From: Saprospiraceae bacterium
GTDB lineage: Bacteria > Bacteroidota > Bacteroidia > Chitinophagales > Saprospiraceae
Direction of reading: 5' to 3'
Assembly: GCA_016710265.1 (NCBI GenBank)
Contig: JADJJL010000003.1
Coordinates: 15,001 to 79,000 of the forward strand
DNA length: 64,000 nt
How positions within the stretch are numbered: position 1 is the stretch's first letter; each line of letters begins with the position of its first letter. The notes under the pieces were generated by a model, which worked only from the letters and a program-made list of their open reading frames with translations, was not told where the DNA came from and made no database searches. This document shows positions 1-8,305 of this stretch, one piece after another. The translations under genes were made by a program, and so were the position numbers.

Positions 1-905
<905 letters not shown>

Positions 906-979
906 CTTTTTTTTCATACTCCAGACACATTTTCTCAACCAACCTTTTTAAAAAATAATCACACCGCGTGATAAAAGTT

Positions 980-1086
<107 letters not shown>

Positions 1087-1103
1087 TTTTTTTTACTATT
1101 CAT

Positions 1104-1138
1104 AAGCCTTGGCCCTTTTCGGCGCAAGGCTTTTTTTA
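1104..1138 (+). terminator. Rho-independent terminator after 5S rRNA
   Basis: An 8-bp perfect stem, AAGCCTTG at 1104-1111 with CAAGGCTT at 1125-1132, closes a GC-containing loop and runs into a T-rich tail (1131-1140). It lies 18 nt after the 5S gene and is the expected end of the rRNA operon. A shortened, less perfect copy recurs near 1340-1366 in the second repeat unit. Confidence 0.85.
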
Positions 1139-1544
1139 TTTTAGTAATCCACCTAATTTACTGGTTTTTCCGGGAGTCACGCCAAGGCGTGATAAAGGTT
1201 TTGGGGGTTGGGGTGGGTTGGGGGGGGGGGGGGGGGGGGGGGGGTGGGGGGGCCGGGGGGGGGGGGGGGGGGGGCGGGGGGGGGGGGGGGTGGGGTGGGG
1301 GGGGGGGGGGGGGGGGGTTGTGGCTTTTTTACTATTCATAAGCCTGGTTTCGGCGCCTTTTTTTTATTTTAGTAATCCACCTAATTTACTGGTTTTTCCG
1401 AGAGTCACGCCAAAGCGTGATAAAATCTAGCTTGTGGAACATTTGCGCCATCTTTTATCAGGGAGCAAAAGGCAAGCGCACTTTACCTATTTATTACCTT
1501 TTGAATTTTTCAAAATACCAGACATCTTGGTTCTGGTTTTTACT

Positions 1545-2162
1545 TCATCTAATCTCAAGCACTAAATCGAAATTAAACTCAATGGCGTCTTCCACTTTGA
1601 CCATACCAAAAACAAGTGCATAGGTATCAATCAAATAATCCTGCATACTCATTACATGGCTTCCTTTTAGCTGATACCTTTTTTCTGATATCTTGAAGGC
1701 CATAACCTCTACATTTTGGATGAGGGCTTTTTCACGTATGGTAACCAGTGTTTTTATTTTTAATTGATGCCAGGTATAAGGAAAAATGTATTTAGGTGTT
1801 CCATTTTCTTTTATATCCAAAAGATGGATGTGTATACTTGGAAATTTATTTGATTCCAGCTTTTTTTTAATATTGTAATTGTATAAACTGTTTTTACAAT
1901 CTAAATTGGTGGTATTGATGGAAAAGTGGGTGGTCTTAAAAAAACAAGAGTTTTCCTTTTGCTCGAGCCAAAATTCAAAACTTGGGTTTGTGGCCTGACA
2001 CTTGCAATGGTATTTGTTTAAACTAGTTTTGCCTTGTAAATACATTTTACTTTCCGGCAGAATATGAATCCAACCGGAAAGTAAATTGTATTTATTATGG
2101 ATTACACTTAAATCTTTGTCAGGGTTAAAAATTCCTAACAAAAGAGCCCAAGTCCAAATCAT
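1545..2162 (-). CDS. YceI-like family protein (secreted)
   Basis: The protein is about 205 aa. It begins with a hydrophobic stretch (MIWTWALLLGIF) that could be a signal peptide, followed by a region that fits the YceI lipocalin-like fold: a segment resembling the SKIxLxGTSNVHDW signature (SKMYLQGKTSLNKYHC), then FKTTHFSINTTNLDCKN and a C-terminal run VEDAIEFNFDLVLEIR. YceI proteins are periplasmic or outer-membrane-associated binders of isoprenoid-type lipids; the ligand here is unknown. ATG at 2162 is preferred to an upstream TTG. It starts 18 bp after the end of the disrupted outer-membrane-protein gene, so the two probably formed an operon with the second YceI gene. Confidence 0.6.
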   Translation of the reverse strand: MIWTWALLLGIFNPDKDLSVIHNKYNLLSGWIHILPESKMYLQGKTSLNKYHCKCQATNPSFEFWLEQKENSCFFKTTHFSINTTNLDCKNSLYNYNIKKKLESNKFPSIHIHLLDIKENGTPKYIFPYTWHQLKIKTLVTIREKALIQNVEVMAFKISEKRYQLKGSHVMSMQDYLIDTYALVFGMVKVEDAIEFNFDLVLEIR

Positions 2163-2180
2163 ACCTAAGTAGGTAGGCAA

Positions 2181-3283
2181 TTAAAATCCAACTGCAGCCT
2201 GTAAAACAAGGCCGCTAAATTTTCCATTGTTTTGATGATCAAAAGCAGTAAAATCATTGTATGACTGTATTTTAAAAATGCGTTAGCCATAAAAAACTAC
2301 CTGCTATTAAAACGGTAGATATCTACCTGAATCTTTGTTGTTTTTATAAGTGCTTTGTCCAATACCGGTAGGAACTCCTTCAACGTAAATCTCAGAGCGA
2401 TTTTGCTCCATGACCATAAAATAATGGGAACCTCCTCTGTCACCATAATAGAGTGTTTGGTTAGGGCTCCACCATTGTGATAGGGAAACGGACAATCGAT
2501 CAAATGTTAGGTATTGTCAAGGCAATTTTACCAAGAAAGCTGGTTTTGTTTCCGTCTTTATCAAAGGTAAATGGAGCTGGTTTTGCCTGCGAGTTATCAA
2601 TATTGCCATGAAAGGGTCCCCAGTCACCAGCCACCCCTTCATAGGAAAAGCATAGAGCTCCCCACCGATTTCAGTGGTGAAAGCTTCTAAGATATAATTT
2701 TCAACAAAAGGATTGAACATGGAATTTCCACCATCTGTCCTTCTGAATTGCATATCACCAAAATTGGGTTGAAATGCCCTAACTTCAAACGAAGGTATTT
2801 ACTAAACCACTCAGGATTCCAAACATCGGAATTTATCCACCTGAATATAACCACCTTTCACCCAAAATCATTGTGATGGCGGGACGACATATAAGTTTCT
2901 ACACTGACCCTGATTCCATCGCCTAATTGGGCATCAAGGTATAAATTGGCCATCGCCGTATTAAATCCCTCTGAGTGAGCTTCGGTAGAATCAGATGCAG
3001 TTCCATACAATAAATTTTTGTTAACCAGGTTTGTCTGGCTTTCCGGAATATAAACTGGCGTGTTGGAGTGCGTTAGACTTTGGACTTCCTGACTGAAGCC
3101 GGCACCAATTTTCAATTTTAATCCAGAAAATTCGGGTTGTTCTGCTGTTTTAGAAGGCTCAAATACATTGATGCCGTTTTTATTCCAACTCCTGAAGTAC
3201 TGGAGATCGGAATTTTGTGCTAGAACGGTGCCCACCCAAAGGAGGCATAGTCCTGTGAATCCAAGGTTTTTCATTTTTTTCAT
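2181..3283 (-). pseudogene. Outer-membrane beta-barrel protein, disrupted by six or more frameshifts
   Basis: Read through all three frames, this is one protein of about 365 aa. It has a signal peptide (MKKMKNLGFTGLCLLWVGTV, then LAQ), barrel-type alternating segments (LYLDAQLGDGIRVSVETYMS), the block MQFRRTDGGNSMFNPFVENY, the block SEIYVEGVPTGIGQSTYKNN, and a C-terminus FSGLVLQAAVGF ending in the aromatic residue typical of outer-membrane barrels. Frame changes are needed near 2862, 2835, 2775, 2615, 2505, 2315 and 2250, several next to homopolymers. Coding sense is kept on both sides of every break, so the damage is very recent or is sequencing error. YceI-like genes lie on both sides in the same direction. 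The family resembles porin-like proteins common in Bacteroidota; the transported substrate is unknown. Confidence 0.65.
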
Positions 3284-3308
3284 AAAGTTGTTTGATTTAG
3301 TTTGAAGA

Positions 3309-3927
3309 TTAATTTGATTTACTCATGACGATCTTAAAATCCACGATCACTTCGTTGCCAGTGGTAAGTGCATTTAAGAGTGCTTTGGGTGGCTCAATTT
3401 GGTAATCTCGCATATATAACTTTTTCTTTCCCGAAAAAGTAATTTGTCCGTTTGAATTATTCTGAGCTAGTACGACCAGATCTTCTGTTCTACTAACGCC
3501 TGCTATGGTCAATAAGCCGGTTGCATTAAGAATTTGATCTTGGTTTGAAGGATTGATACTTTTAATTTCTTTCAATTCGAAGTGAATCAATGGTGAACTC
3601 TGGTTCTTAAGTACCGTAGACCTTTTCATCCATCGTTTTGCTCTTTCTCGCGCTTTTGATTTTTAAAACAGGAATTTCAAACTTTAGAGAAGTAACTTTT
3701 TTAAGTTGATTGGATTCTAAATGAAAATTACCGCTACCTTTTGAATTTTCAACATTCAAAACCCAATCGTGCACATTTGATGTGCCAAATAATTGGATTT
3801 TATGATCCACAATTGAATAGTTACTTTGACTCGAAATTTTTAGAGATAACATAGAAGTTAAACCAAATAAAATAAAAGCCAAAGGGGAGATTTTTGGAAA
3901 ATGTAAAGTAAGCGGAAATTTATCCAT
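3309..3927 (-). pseudogene. YceI family protein, split by one frameshift
   Basis: Two overlapping reading frames together give a complete YceI-domain protein of about 205 aa. The first (3927-3607) has an N-terminal membrane or signal segment (residues 13-33), the signature KIQLFGTSNVHDWVLNVE and the run KSKTMDEKVYGT. The second (from about 3615 to 3309) resumes with LKNQSSPLIHFEL and ends with VIVDFKIVMSKSN. Adding one base near 3613-3617 rejoins the typical YceI run MDEKVYGTLKNQSSPLIHF. YceI proteins bind amphiphilic or isoprenoid ligands in the periplasm. It lies 25 bp upstream of the disrupted barrel gene on the same strand. Confidence 0.75.
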
Positions 3928-4193
3928 AAATCAATTTAAAGGTAGATATAGGATTACATTTTGAAACTCAAAAATTATTTATTTTGATCATAGAAAAATC
4001 ATAGAAATTAAATTTTAAAAATGGGTCTATGGACAGAATCCGTTAATTGTATAAATTAAAATATTGAATATGTAATAGTTAGAAGAATGGTTCTTTTGCA
4101 AGAACAATTTAAACTTGGTAGTATCATTGGTTTTGACGGGAACCGATTTGATGTGCCCGTATTATTTGAACAGAAATTGTAAATTAAATGGGC
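3928..4193. other. Intergenic region with no recognised gene
   Basis: About 270 bp of AT-rich sequence between the divergent YceI gene and the alpha/beta hydrolase. I see no tRNA, hairpin terminator or conserved small gene. A promoter for the rightward gene lies at its right edge. The open frame that runs through it on the minus strand is antisense to the hydrolase and has no family features. Confidence 0.5.
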
Positions 4194-4201
4194 TAAATTT
4201 G
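4165..4201 (+). promoter_or_regulatory. Bacteroidota-type promoter for the secreted hydrolase
   Basis: A perfect TAnnTTTG element (TAAATTTG) at 4194-4201 lies 14 nt before the ATG at 4216. A TTTG at 4165-4168 could be the -33 element, although the 25-nt spacing is long. The predicted leader is under 12 nt. Confidence 0.55.
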
Positions 4202-4215
4202 TGTAAAATAAGTGG

Positions 4216-5163
4216 ATGAAATTAATAAAAAATACGATTGTGTTGCTTATACTATTAATACATTTGAATAGTGTGGCACAAAGCAGGCTTGAGGGTTCAT
4301 TTTTTTTCAAAGGGGAATTAAAGCAATATTCTTTATTCATTCCTGAAAATTGGGAACCAGGAATGAATGCAGTTTTGGCGTTCCATCCCTTAAACACGAC
4401 TAGGTGGAATTCAACCAGTTGGTGTGATACTTTAGTTTCGTTTGCCAAAGATCAAACGGTACTTTTGATTTGTCCCGATGGCGGTGTGGATGGAAGAGTA
4501 GATGATCCAGTTGATTTGGAATTTACATCGGCATTGTTGGATTCTACGGATCTTTGGTATCAATTTAATACAGATTCTTTGGTAGCCTTGGGTTTTTCCT
4601 GGGGAGCAAGGACCGTTTATACCTATGGTTTGGCAAATCCATCACGATTTAGAGGCTTGATTGCAATTGGCGCTGCAATAGAGGGAACAAACCAATTGAA
4701 TGGATTAGAGTCTGGAGCAAAATTTAAAAATATATTTATCATACACGGGACCAATGATGATGTCAACAACCGCTATTGGCCTGCGAAACAATTTTTTTCT
4801 AAGACCCAATCATGTTATAAAGACTCTTTATTAAGGGGAATTGGACATACCATAGATTTTACAAATCGGAATTCTATTATAGCGCATGCCTATAAATTCA
4901 CATTGCGGAATGAGTGTTTGATTTCTTCAATTTCTGAAGAAACAATGATTGAAAAGATGGGTATTTCTTTTCTTCAAAATACATTGACTTTGTTTTCTGA
5001 TATGGATACTGAGATTCCATTTATTGTATTTGATTTGTACGGTAAAAGGCTTTTTGGAGGATTTAAAAGTGCAAGAATTCAATCATTTTCCCATCCATTA
5101 AAGCCAGGTATTTATTTAATCAAACTACAAGATAAGCTCAAGTACTTTTTCGTGCACGATTAA
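4216..5163 (+). CDS. Secreted alpha/beta hydrolase (PHB depolymerase/feruloyl esterase-like) with a possible T9SS tail
   Basis: A 315-aa protein with a signal peptide (residues 1-21, ending SVAQ). The fold is an alpha/beta hydrolase: an N-terminal segment around NAVLAFHPLNTTRWNSTSWC, the nucleophile elbow GFSWGA (Ser near residue 134), an acid loop HGTNDD and a histidine in GIGHT. This arrangement fits secreted esterases of the LpqC/poly(3-hydroxybutyrate) depolymerase group. The last 75 residues (FIVFDLYGKRLFGG, then LKPGIYLIKL) resemble a short T9SS type A sorting domain, which would place the enzyme outside the cell or on its surface. The substrate is not predictable. It is a single gene, with its own promoter and divergent neighbours. 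Confidence 0.75.
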   Translation: MKLIKNTIVLLILLIHLNSVAQSRLEGSFFFKGELKQYSLFIPENWEPGMNAVLAFHPLNTTRWNSTSWCDTLVSFAKDQTVLLICPDGGVDGRVDDPVDLEFTSALLDSTDLWYQFNTDSLVALGFSWGARTVYTYGLANPSRFRGLIAIGAAIEGTNQLNGLESGAKFKNIFIIHGTNDDVNNRYWPAKQFFSKTQSCYKDSLLRGIGHTIDFTNRNSIIAHAYKFTLRNECLISSISEETMIEKMGISFLQNTLTLFSDMDTEIPFIVFDLYGKRLFGGFKSARIQSFSHPLKPGIYLIKLQDKLKYFFVHD

Positions 5164-5233
5164 TCTGAAGTGTATTGGTCTAACCCAATAAAAATTAAAG
5201 TTCTGAAATTGTCTCAAGGAATTGTTTAAACAA

Positions 5234-5866
5234 TTATGTTTCCAAATGGGATAGTACTTCTCTGAATTCACTCAAAATCATGGCTGTTGCGCCCCAAACC
5301 CAGGCGTCATCCAAAGCAAAACCTGCCACTTTGATCGACTTCGCGTAACTGGTTTGAAGGTCTCTTTGAGAAAATAGCTGAGGATTTTGTAAATGTTGCA
5401 AAGGACATTTGTACAAACTTTTGACTTCCGATTCTTGCAATTTGAAGTTGGGAATTTTTGTGCACCACCCGATAAAAGGATTCACTACAAATTTGCTGAC
5501 AGGAATGTACAATGGTGATAGGGAGCCAACTATTTTAACCATTTCCGATTGGACCCCAATTTCTTCGTAAGTTTCGCGAAGGGCTGTGAAAGCTGGATTT
5601 GGATCAGAAATTTCCATTTTTCCACCTGGCAAACCAATTTGTCCTGTATGAGGATCAGAAGGATGGGTTTGTCTTTGGATCAAAGGAAAATAAACGTCTC
5701 CGTCCGATTCAATCAACAAGATCAAAACCGAAGCTTGAGAATGATCATCAGCCCAGGGTTCTAATAGTCTATGAGGCAAAGGCGCGACTTCTTTATGAGC
5801 CTGGTATCCCGGAAGGGGCTCGGTAAGTCTGTAAGCAAGTGATTCTATAAATTTTGGGAATGCCAT
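5234..5866 (-). CDS. Nudix hydrolase, CoA pyrophosphatase-like (NudL/YeaB type)
   Basis: A 210-aa protein. The Nudix box lies at about 81-104: GG at 81-82, then REtyEEiG at 97-104, which supplies the metal-binding glutamates. The N-terminal part (RLLEPWADDHSQASVLILL) and the region before the box fit the NudL group, which hydrolyses coenzyme A or related nucleoside diphosphates. It is the last gene of a five-gene minus-strand operon, 24 bp after hemD. Substrate specificity is inferred from family resemblance only. Confidence 0.8.
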   Translation of the reverse strand: MAFPKFIESLAYRLTEPLPGYQAHKEVAPLPHRLLEPWADDHSQASVLILLIESDGDVYFPLIQRQTHPSDPHTGQIGLPGGKMEISDPNPAFTALRETYEEIGVQSEMVKIVGSLSPLYIPVSKFVVNPFIGWCTKIPNFKLQESEVKSLYKCPLQHLQNPQLFSQRDLQTSYAKSIKVAGFALDDAWVWGATAMILSEFREVLSHLET

Positions 5867-5890
5867 ACGAAACCCAACAGTATAAAAACC

Positions 5891-6682
5891 TTACTTGTTC
5901 GAATTTTTAAGATAAGCTTGCAATGCCATGGTCATGGATGGAGTTTCGGGACTTGGGGCTTTAATGTCCAAAATCAAGCCAGCGTCTTCTATTGCTTTCG
6001 CTGCTGAAGTACCAAAAGCAGCTATTCTGGTAGGTCCTTGTTCGAAATCAGGAAAATTATCAAAAAGAGATTTAATTTCCAATTGACTAAAAAACACTAA
6101 AATATCGTATTTAATGTCTTTAAGATCCGAAAGGTCTGCACTTACAGTCCTGTACATGACGCTTTCGTAAAATTTGATTTTGGTGGTTTTTAATATTTCA
6201 GCGACGTCGTTTTTCCCATTGTCAGAGCAGGGCATCAAAAAAGTACCCACATCCTTGTGTTTGTTAAAATAGTTGGTCAGGTCTGCAATGCTTTTTGTCC
6301 CATGAAATACCTTTCTTTTCCTATAGACTATAAATTTCTGAAGGTAGTTGGCTATGGCTTCGGTCCCACAAAAATATTTGGTCATTTCAGAAATCCTGGA
6401 CCTCATCATTTCACAAACCCTAAAGTAATGATCAACCGAATTTTTACTGGTAAAAATGACGCAGGGGTAATCTTCAGGTCTGATTCTCTGTCTTCTAAAT
6501 TCTTTTTCAGGTAAGGGATCTACTTGAATAAAGCTTCGCCAATCCACTTGAAGCTGATACTTGTCTTCAATATCGAAGTAGGGCGATCTTTCAGGTTTGG
6601 GCTGTGAAATCAAAATTGAATTCACTTTTCGGGTTCTATGACCCTCTTCCTGGTGTGCAATGGTCGTCGTTTGTTTTGGCAT
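5891..6682 (-). CDS. hemD: Uroporphyrinogen-III synthase
   Basis: A 263-aa cytoplasmic protein that cyclises hydroxymethylbilane to uroporphyrinogen III in haem and sirohaem synthesis. Recognisable HemD features are the early strand ILISQPKPERSPYFDI, the VIFTSKNSVDHYF segment (the usual FTSxNAV), and the late IAAFGTSAAKAIEDAGL (the usual IGxxTAxAL). HemD is poorly conserved, so the call rests on this pattern plus context: in Bacteroidota a DUF4271 gene typically precedes hemD, as here with a 26-bp gap. Haem supply could relate to the c-type haem proteins encoded at 11050-12863. Confidence 0.85.
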   Translation of the reverse strand: MPKQTTTIAHQEEGHRTRKVNSILISQPKPERSPYFDIEDKYQLQVDWRSFIQVDPLPEKEFRRQRIRPEDYPCVIFTSKNSVDHYFRVCEMMRSRISEMTKYFCGTEAIANYLQKFIVYRKRKVFHGTKSIADLTNYFNKHKDVGTFLMPCSDNGKNDVAEILKTTKIKFYESVMYRTVSADLSDLKDIKYDILVFFSQLEIKSLFDNFPDFEQGPTRIAAFGTSAAKAIEDAGLILDIKAPSPETPSMTMALQAYLKNSNK

Positions 6683-6708
6683 TTACGGCGGCATTTTTAT
6701 GCCCTTTA

Positions 6709-7611
6709 TCAAGCTGTCCTATGAATTATTTCATACAATAACAAGAAGGGGGCGATTTCGAAGGTGCAAAGGTACAACAAAAAATGAATAATCGAATTTC
6801 GCCATAAATTAGCTGACAATAATAACTCTTTGGCTTGCCTAAAAAAATAGGCCAGCATGAACAAGCCAAACAGCCAAAACACAAATTTTTCTGTAAATTC
6901 TGATTTTGCAAAGCTTAATACAAAATCCAGTGGGATCAACAAAAGACTAAAAAGACAGCCGAAACTAACGATGTTAAACAGGTATCGTTCTGTTTCTTTT
7001 TGAATTCCAAATAGCCAACCTAAAAGCTTTAATGATAGGTGGCGTATAACATAAATAGATGAAATAAAGATAGCAATATATATAAGAAAATAATAATGTA
7101 TTGGACCTATCCATAGATTGTAGGCTAGAAAAAAGAAAATGCTCAATCCTGCAAAATAGAGGCCATATAATATGAAAGTAATCAACTTAGAATCCTCTCG
7201 ACTTTCTCTAAACAAGACACTGGCCAGATTTAGATTAAAATTGCTTTGGTAAAGCTTACTGACATAGCTTCTATTTAAGTTTAAAGCGATGGCCAATAAG
7301 AAAGTAAGAAAGAGTAAGAGCCAAAAAAGAAAATTCTTAACCTCCGTTGGATTTGCGGGGGTATCTTCGACCTGTTTTAGAACATTGCTTATGCCAACCA
7401 TGCCATCAGGCTCAGATTCTTTATGAAAGGCTGGTCTAAGCTCAAAGGGGTTGGAAACTATGATAGTGTCTCGAGAGATATTAAGCTGATTATTGCTATT
7501 TAAAGATTCTTTTTTTCGTAAATCAAATGGATTGGAGCTTTGGCACACAACAGCTTGATACACCATAAGGTATATTCCGAAAAATGTGGCTAAAAGCCTT
7601 AAAACCTGCAT
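6709..7611 (-). CDS. DUF4271 membrane protein
   Basis: A 300-aa protein with an N-terminal signal or anchor, a polar linker containing repeated NPFxLR motifs (NPFDLRKKES at about 27 and NPFELRPAF at about 54), and then about six to seven transmembrane helices from residue 90 on. The pattern matches DUF4271 of Bacteroidota, whose function is not established. It starts one base after the response regulator stop and ends 26 bp before hemD, so it is cotranscribed with both. The doubled NPFxLR motif in the extracytoplasmic linker is curious and may be a binding site. Confidence 0.8.
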   Translation of the reverse strand: MQVLRLLATFFGIYLMVYQAVVCQSSNPFDLRKKESLNSNNQLNISRDTIIVSNPFELRPAFHKESEPDGMVGISNVLKQVEDTPANPTEVKNFLFWLLLFLTFLLAIALNLNRSYVSKLYQSNFNLNLASVLFRESREDSKLITFILYGLYFAGLSIFFFLAYNLWIGPIHYYFLIYIAIFISSIYVIRHLSLKLLGWLFGIQKETERYLFNIVSFGCLFSLLLIPLDFVLSFAKSEFTEKFVFWLFGLFMLAYFFRQAKELLLSANLWRNSIIHFLLYLCTFEIAPFLLLYEIIHRTA

Positions 7612-7612
7612 T

Positions 7613-8305
7613 TTATGGACAAATAAACTTAAATCCTATACCGTGAATATTATCTATTTTAATGGCCGGATCATCACTGAGGTATTTTCTAAGTCTTGAA
7701 ATGAAGACATCCAAACTTCTACCCATAAAATAATCATCTTCACCCCAAAGGTTTTCGAGAATGACTGATCTTTTAATGACTTTGTTTTTATGTTTAACCA
7801 AAAAGTCTAATAATTCACTTTCTCTTTGGGTTAGAACCCGAACGTTACTTTCTTTAATCAGCTGATATTCAAGAGGAAGGTAGCGATAATTACCGATGAT
7901 AATTTCTTGTTCCTGGGAAGGTGCTTCAAATACACGACTGCGTCTTAAGAAGATCTCAATCTTAAGAATAAGTTCTTCAATGCTAAAAGGTTTGGTGAGA
8001 TAATCGTCTCCGCCCAATTTAAGACCGTGAATTCTATCTTCTTTTAAGGACTTTGCAGTCAAAAAAAGTATTGGAATCTGTTGGTCCCTCCTTCTAATGT
8101 TTTCAGCAAGGGTGAAGCCATCCATCTCTGGCAGCATGACGTCAAATATGCAAAGGTCAAATTTGTCTTTTTTGTAAGCTTCAAAGGCATCCGCCCCATT
8201 TACAGAATGGTGCACATCATAACCTTGAAGTTCAAGATGGTCTTTGGTAATAAAGCTAAGGGTTTCATCGTCCTCGGCATACAATAATTTCGCTTTTTTC
8301 ATCAA
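7613..8305 (-). CDS. OmpR/PhoB-family response regulator
   Basis: A 230-aa two-domain regulator. The receiver domain (5-120) has the acidic pair E11/D12/D13, the phosphoacceptor Asp at about residue 55 (CIFDVMLPE), Thr83 and Lys105 (DYLTKPF). The C-terminal winged helix carries the typical LTQRESELLDFLVKHKNKVI and SLDVFISRLRKYL recognition region. It overlaps the upstream histidine kinase by 4 bp, so the pair is translationally coupled. The target genes are unknown; the operon itself (DUF4271, hemD, Nudix) is an obvious candidate. Confidence 0.93.
   Translation of the reverse strand: MMKKAKLLYAEDDETLSFITKDHLELQGYDVHHSVNGADAFEAYKKDKFDLCIFDVMLPEMDGFTLAENIRRRDQQIPILFLTAKSLKEDRIHGLKLGGDDYLTKPFSIEELILKIEIFLRRSRVFEAPSQEQEIIIGNYRYLPLEYQLIKESNVRVLTQRESELLDFLVKHKNKVIKRSVILENLWGEDDYFMGRSLDVFISRLRKYLSDDPAIKIDNIHGIGFKFICP

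Noticed and set aside
1203..1320. Possible natural G-quadruplex or telomere-like element
   Set aside because: The flanks are a duplicate of the 5S unit and the G tract replaces its interior, so an artefact or damaged rRNA copy is more likely than a functional G structure.
4056..4448. 130-codon minus-strand frame opposite the hydrolase start
   Set aside because: It is antisense to a well-supported gene, has no signal or domain and overlaps its promoter.
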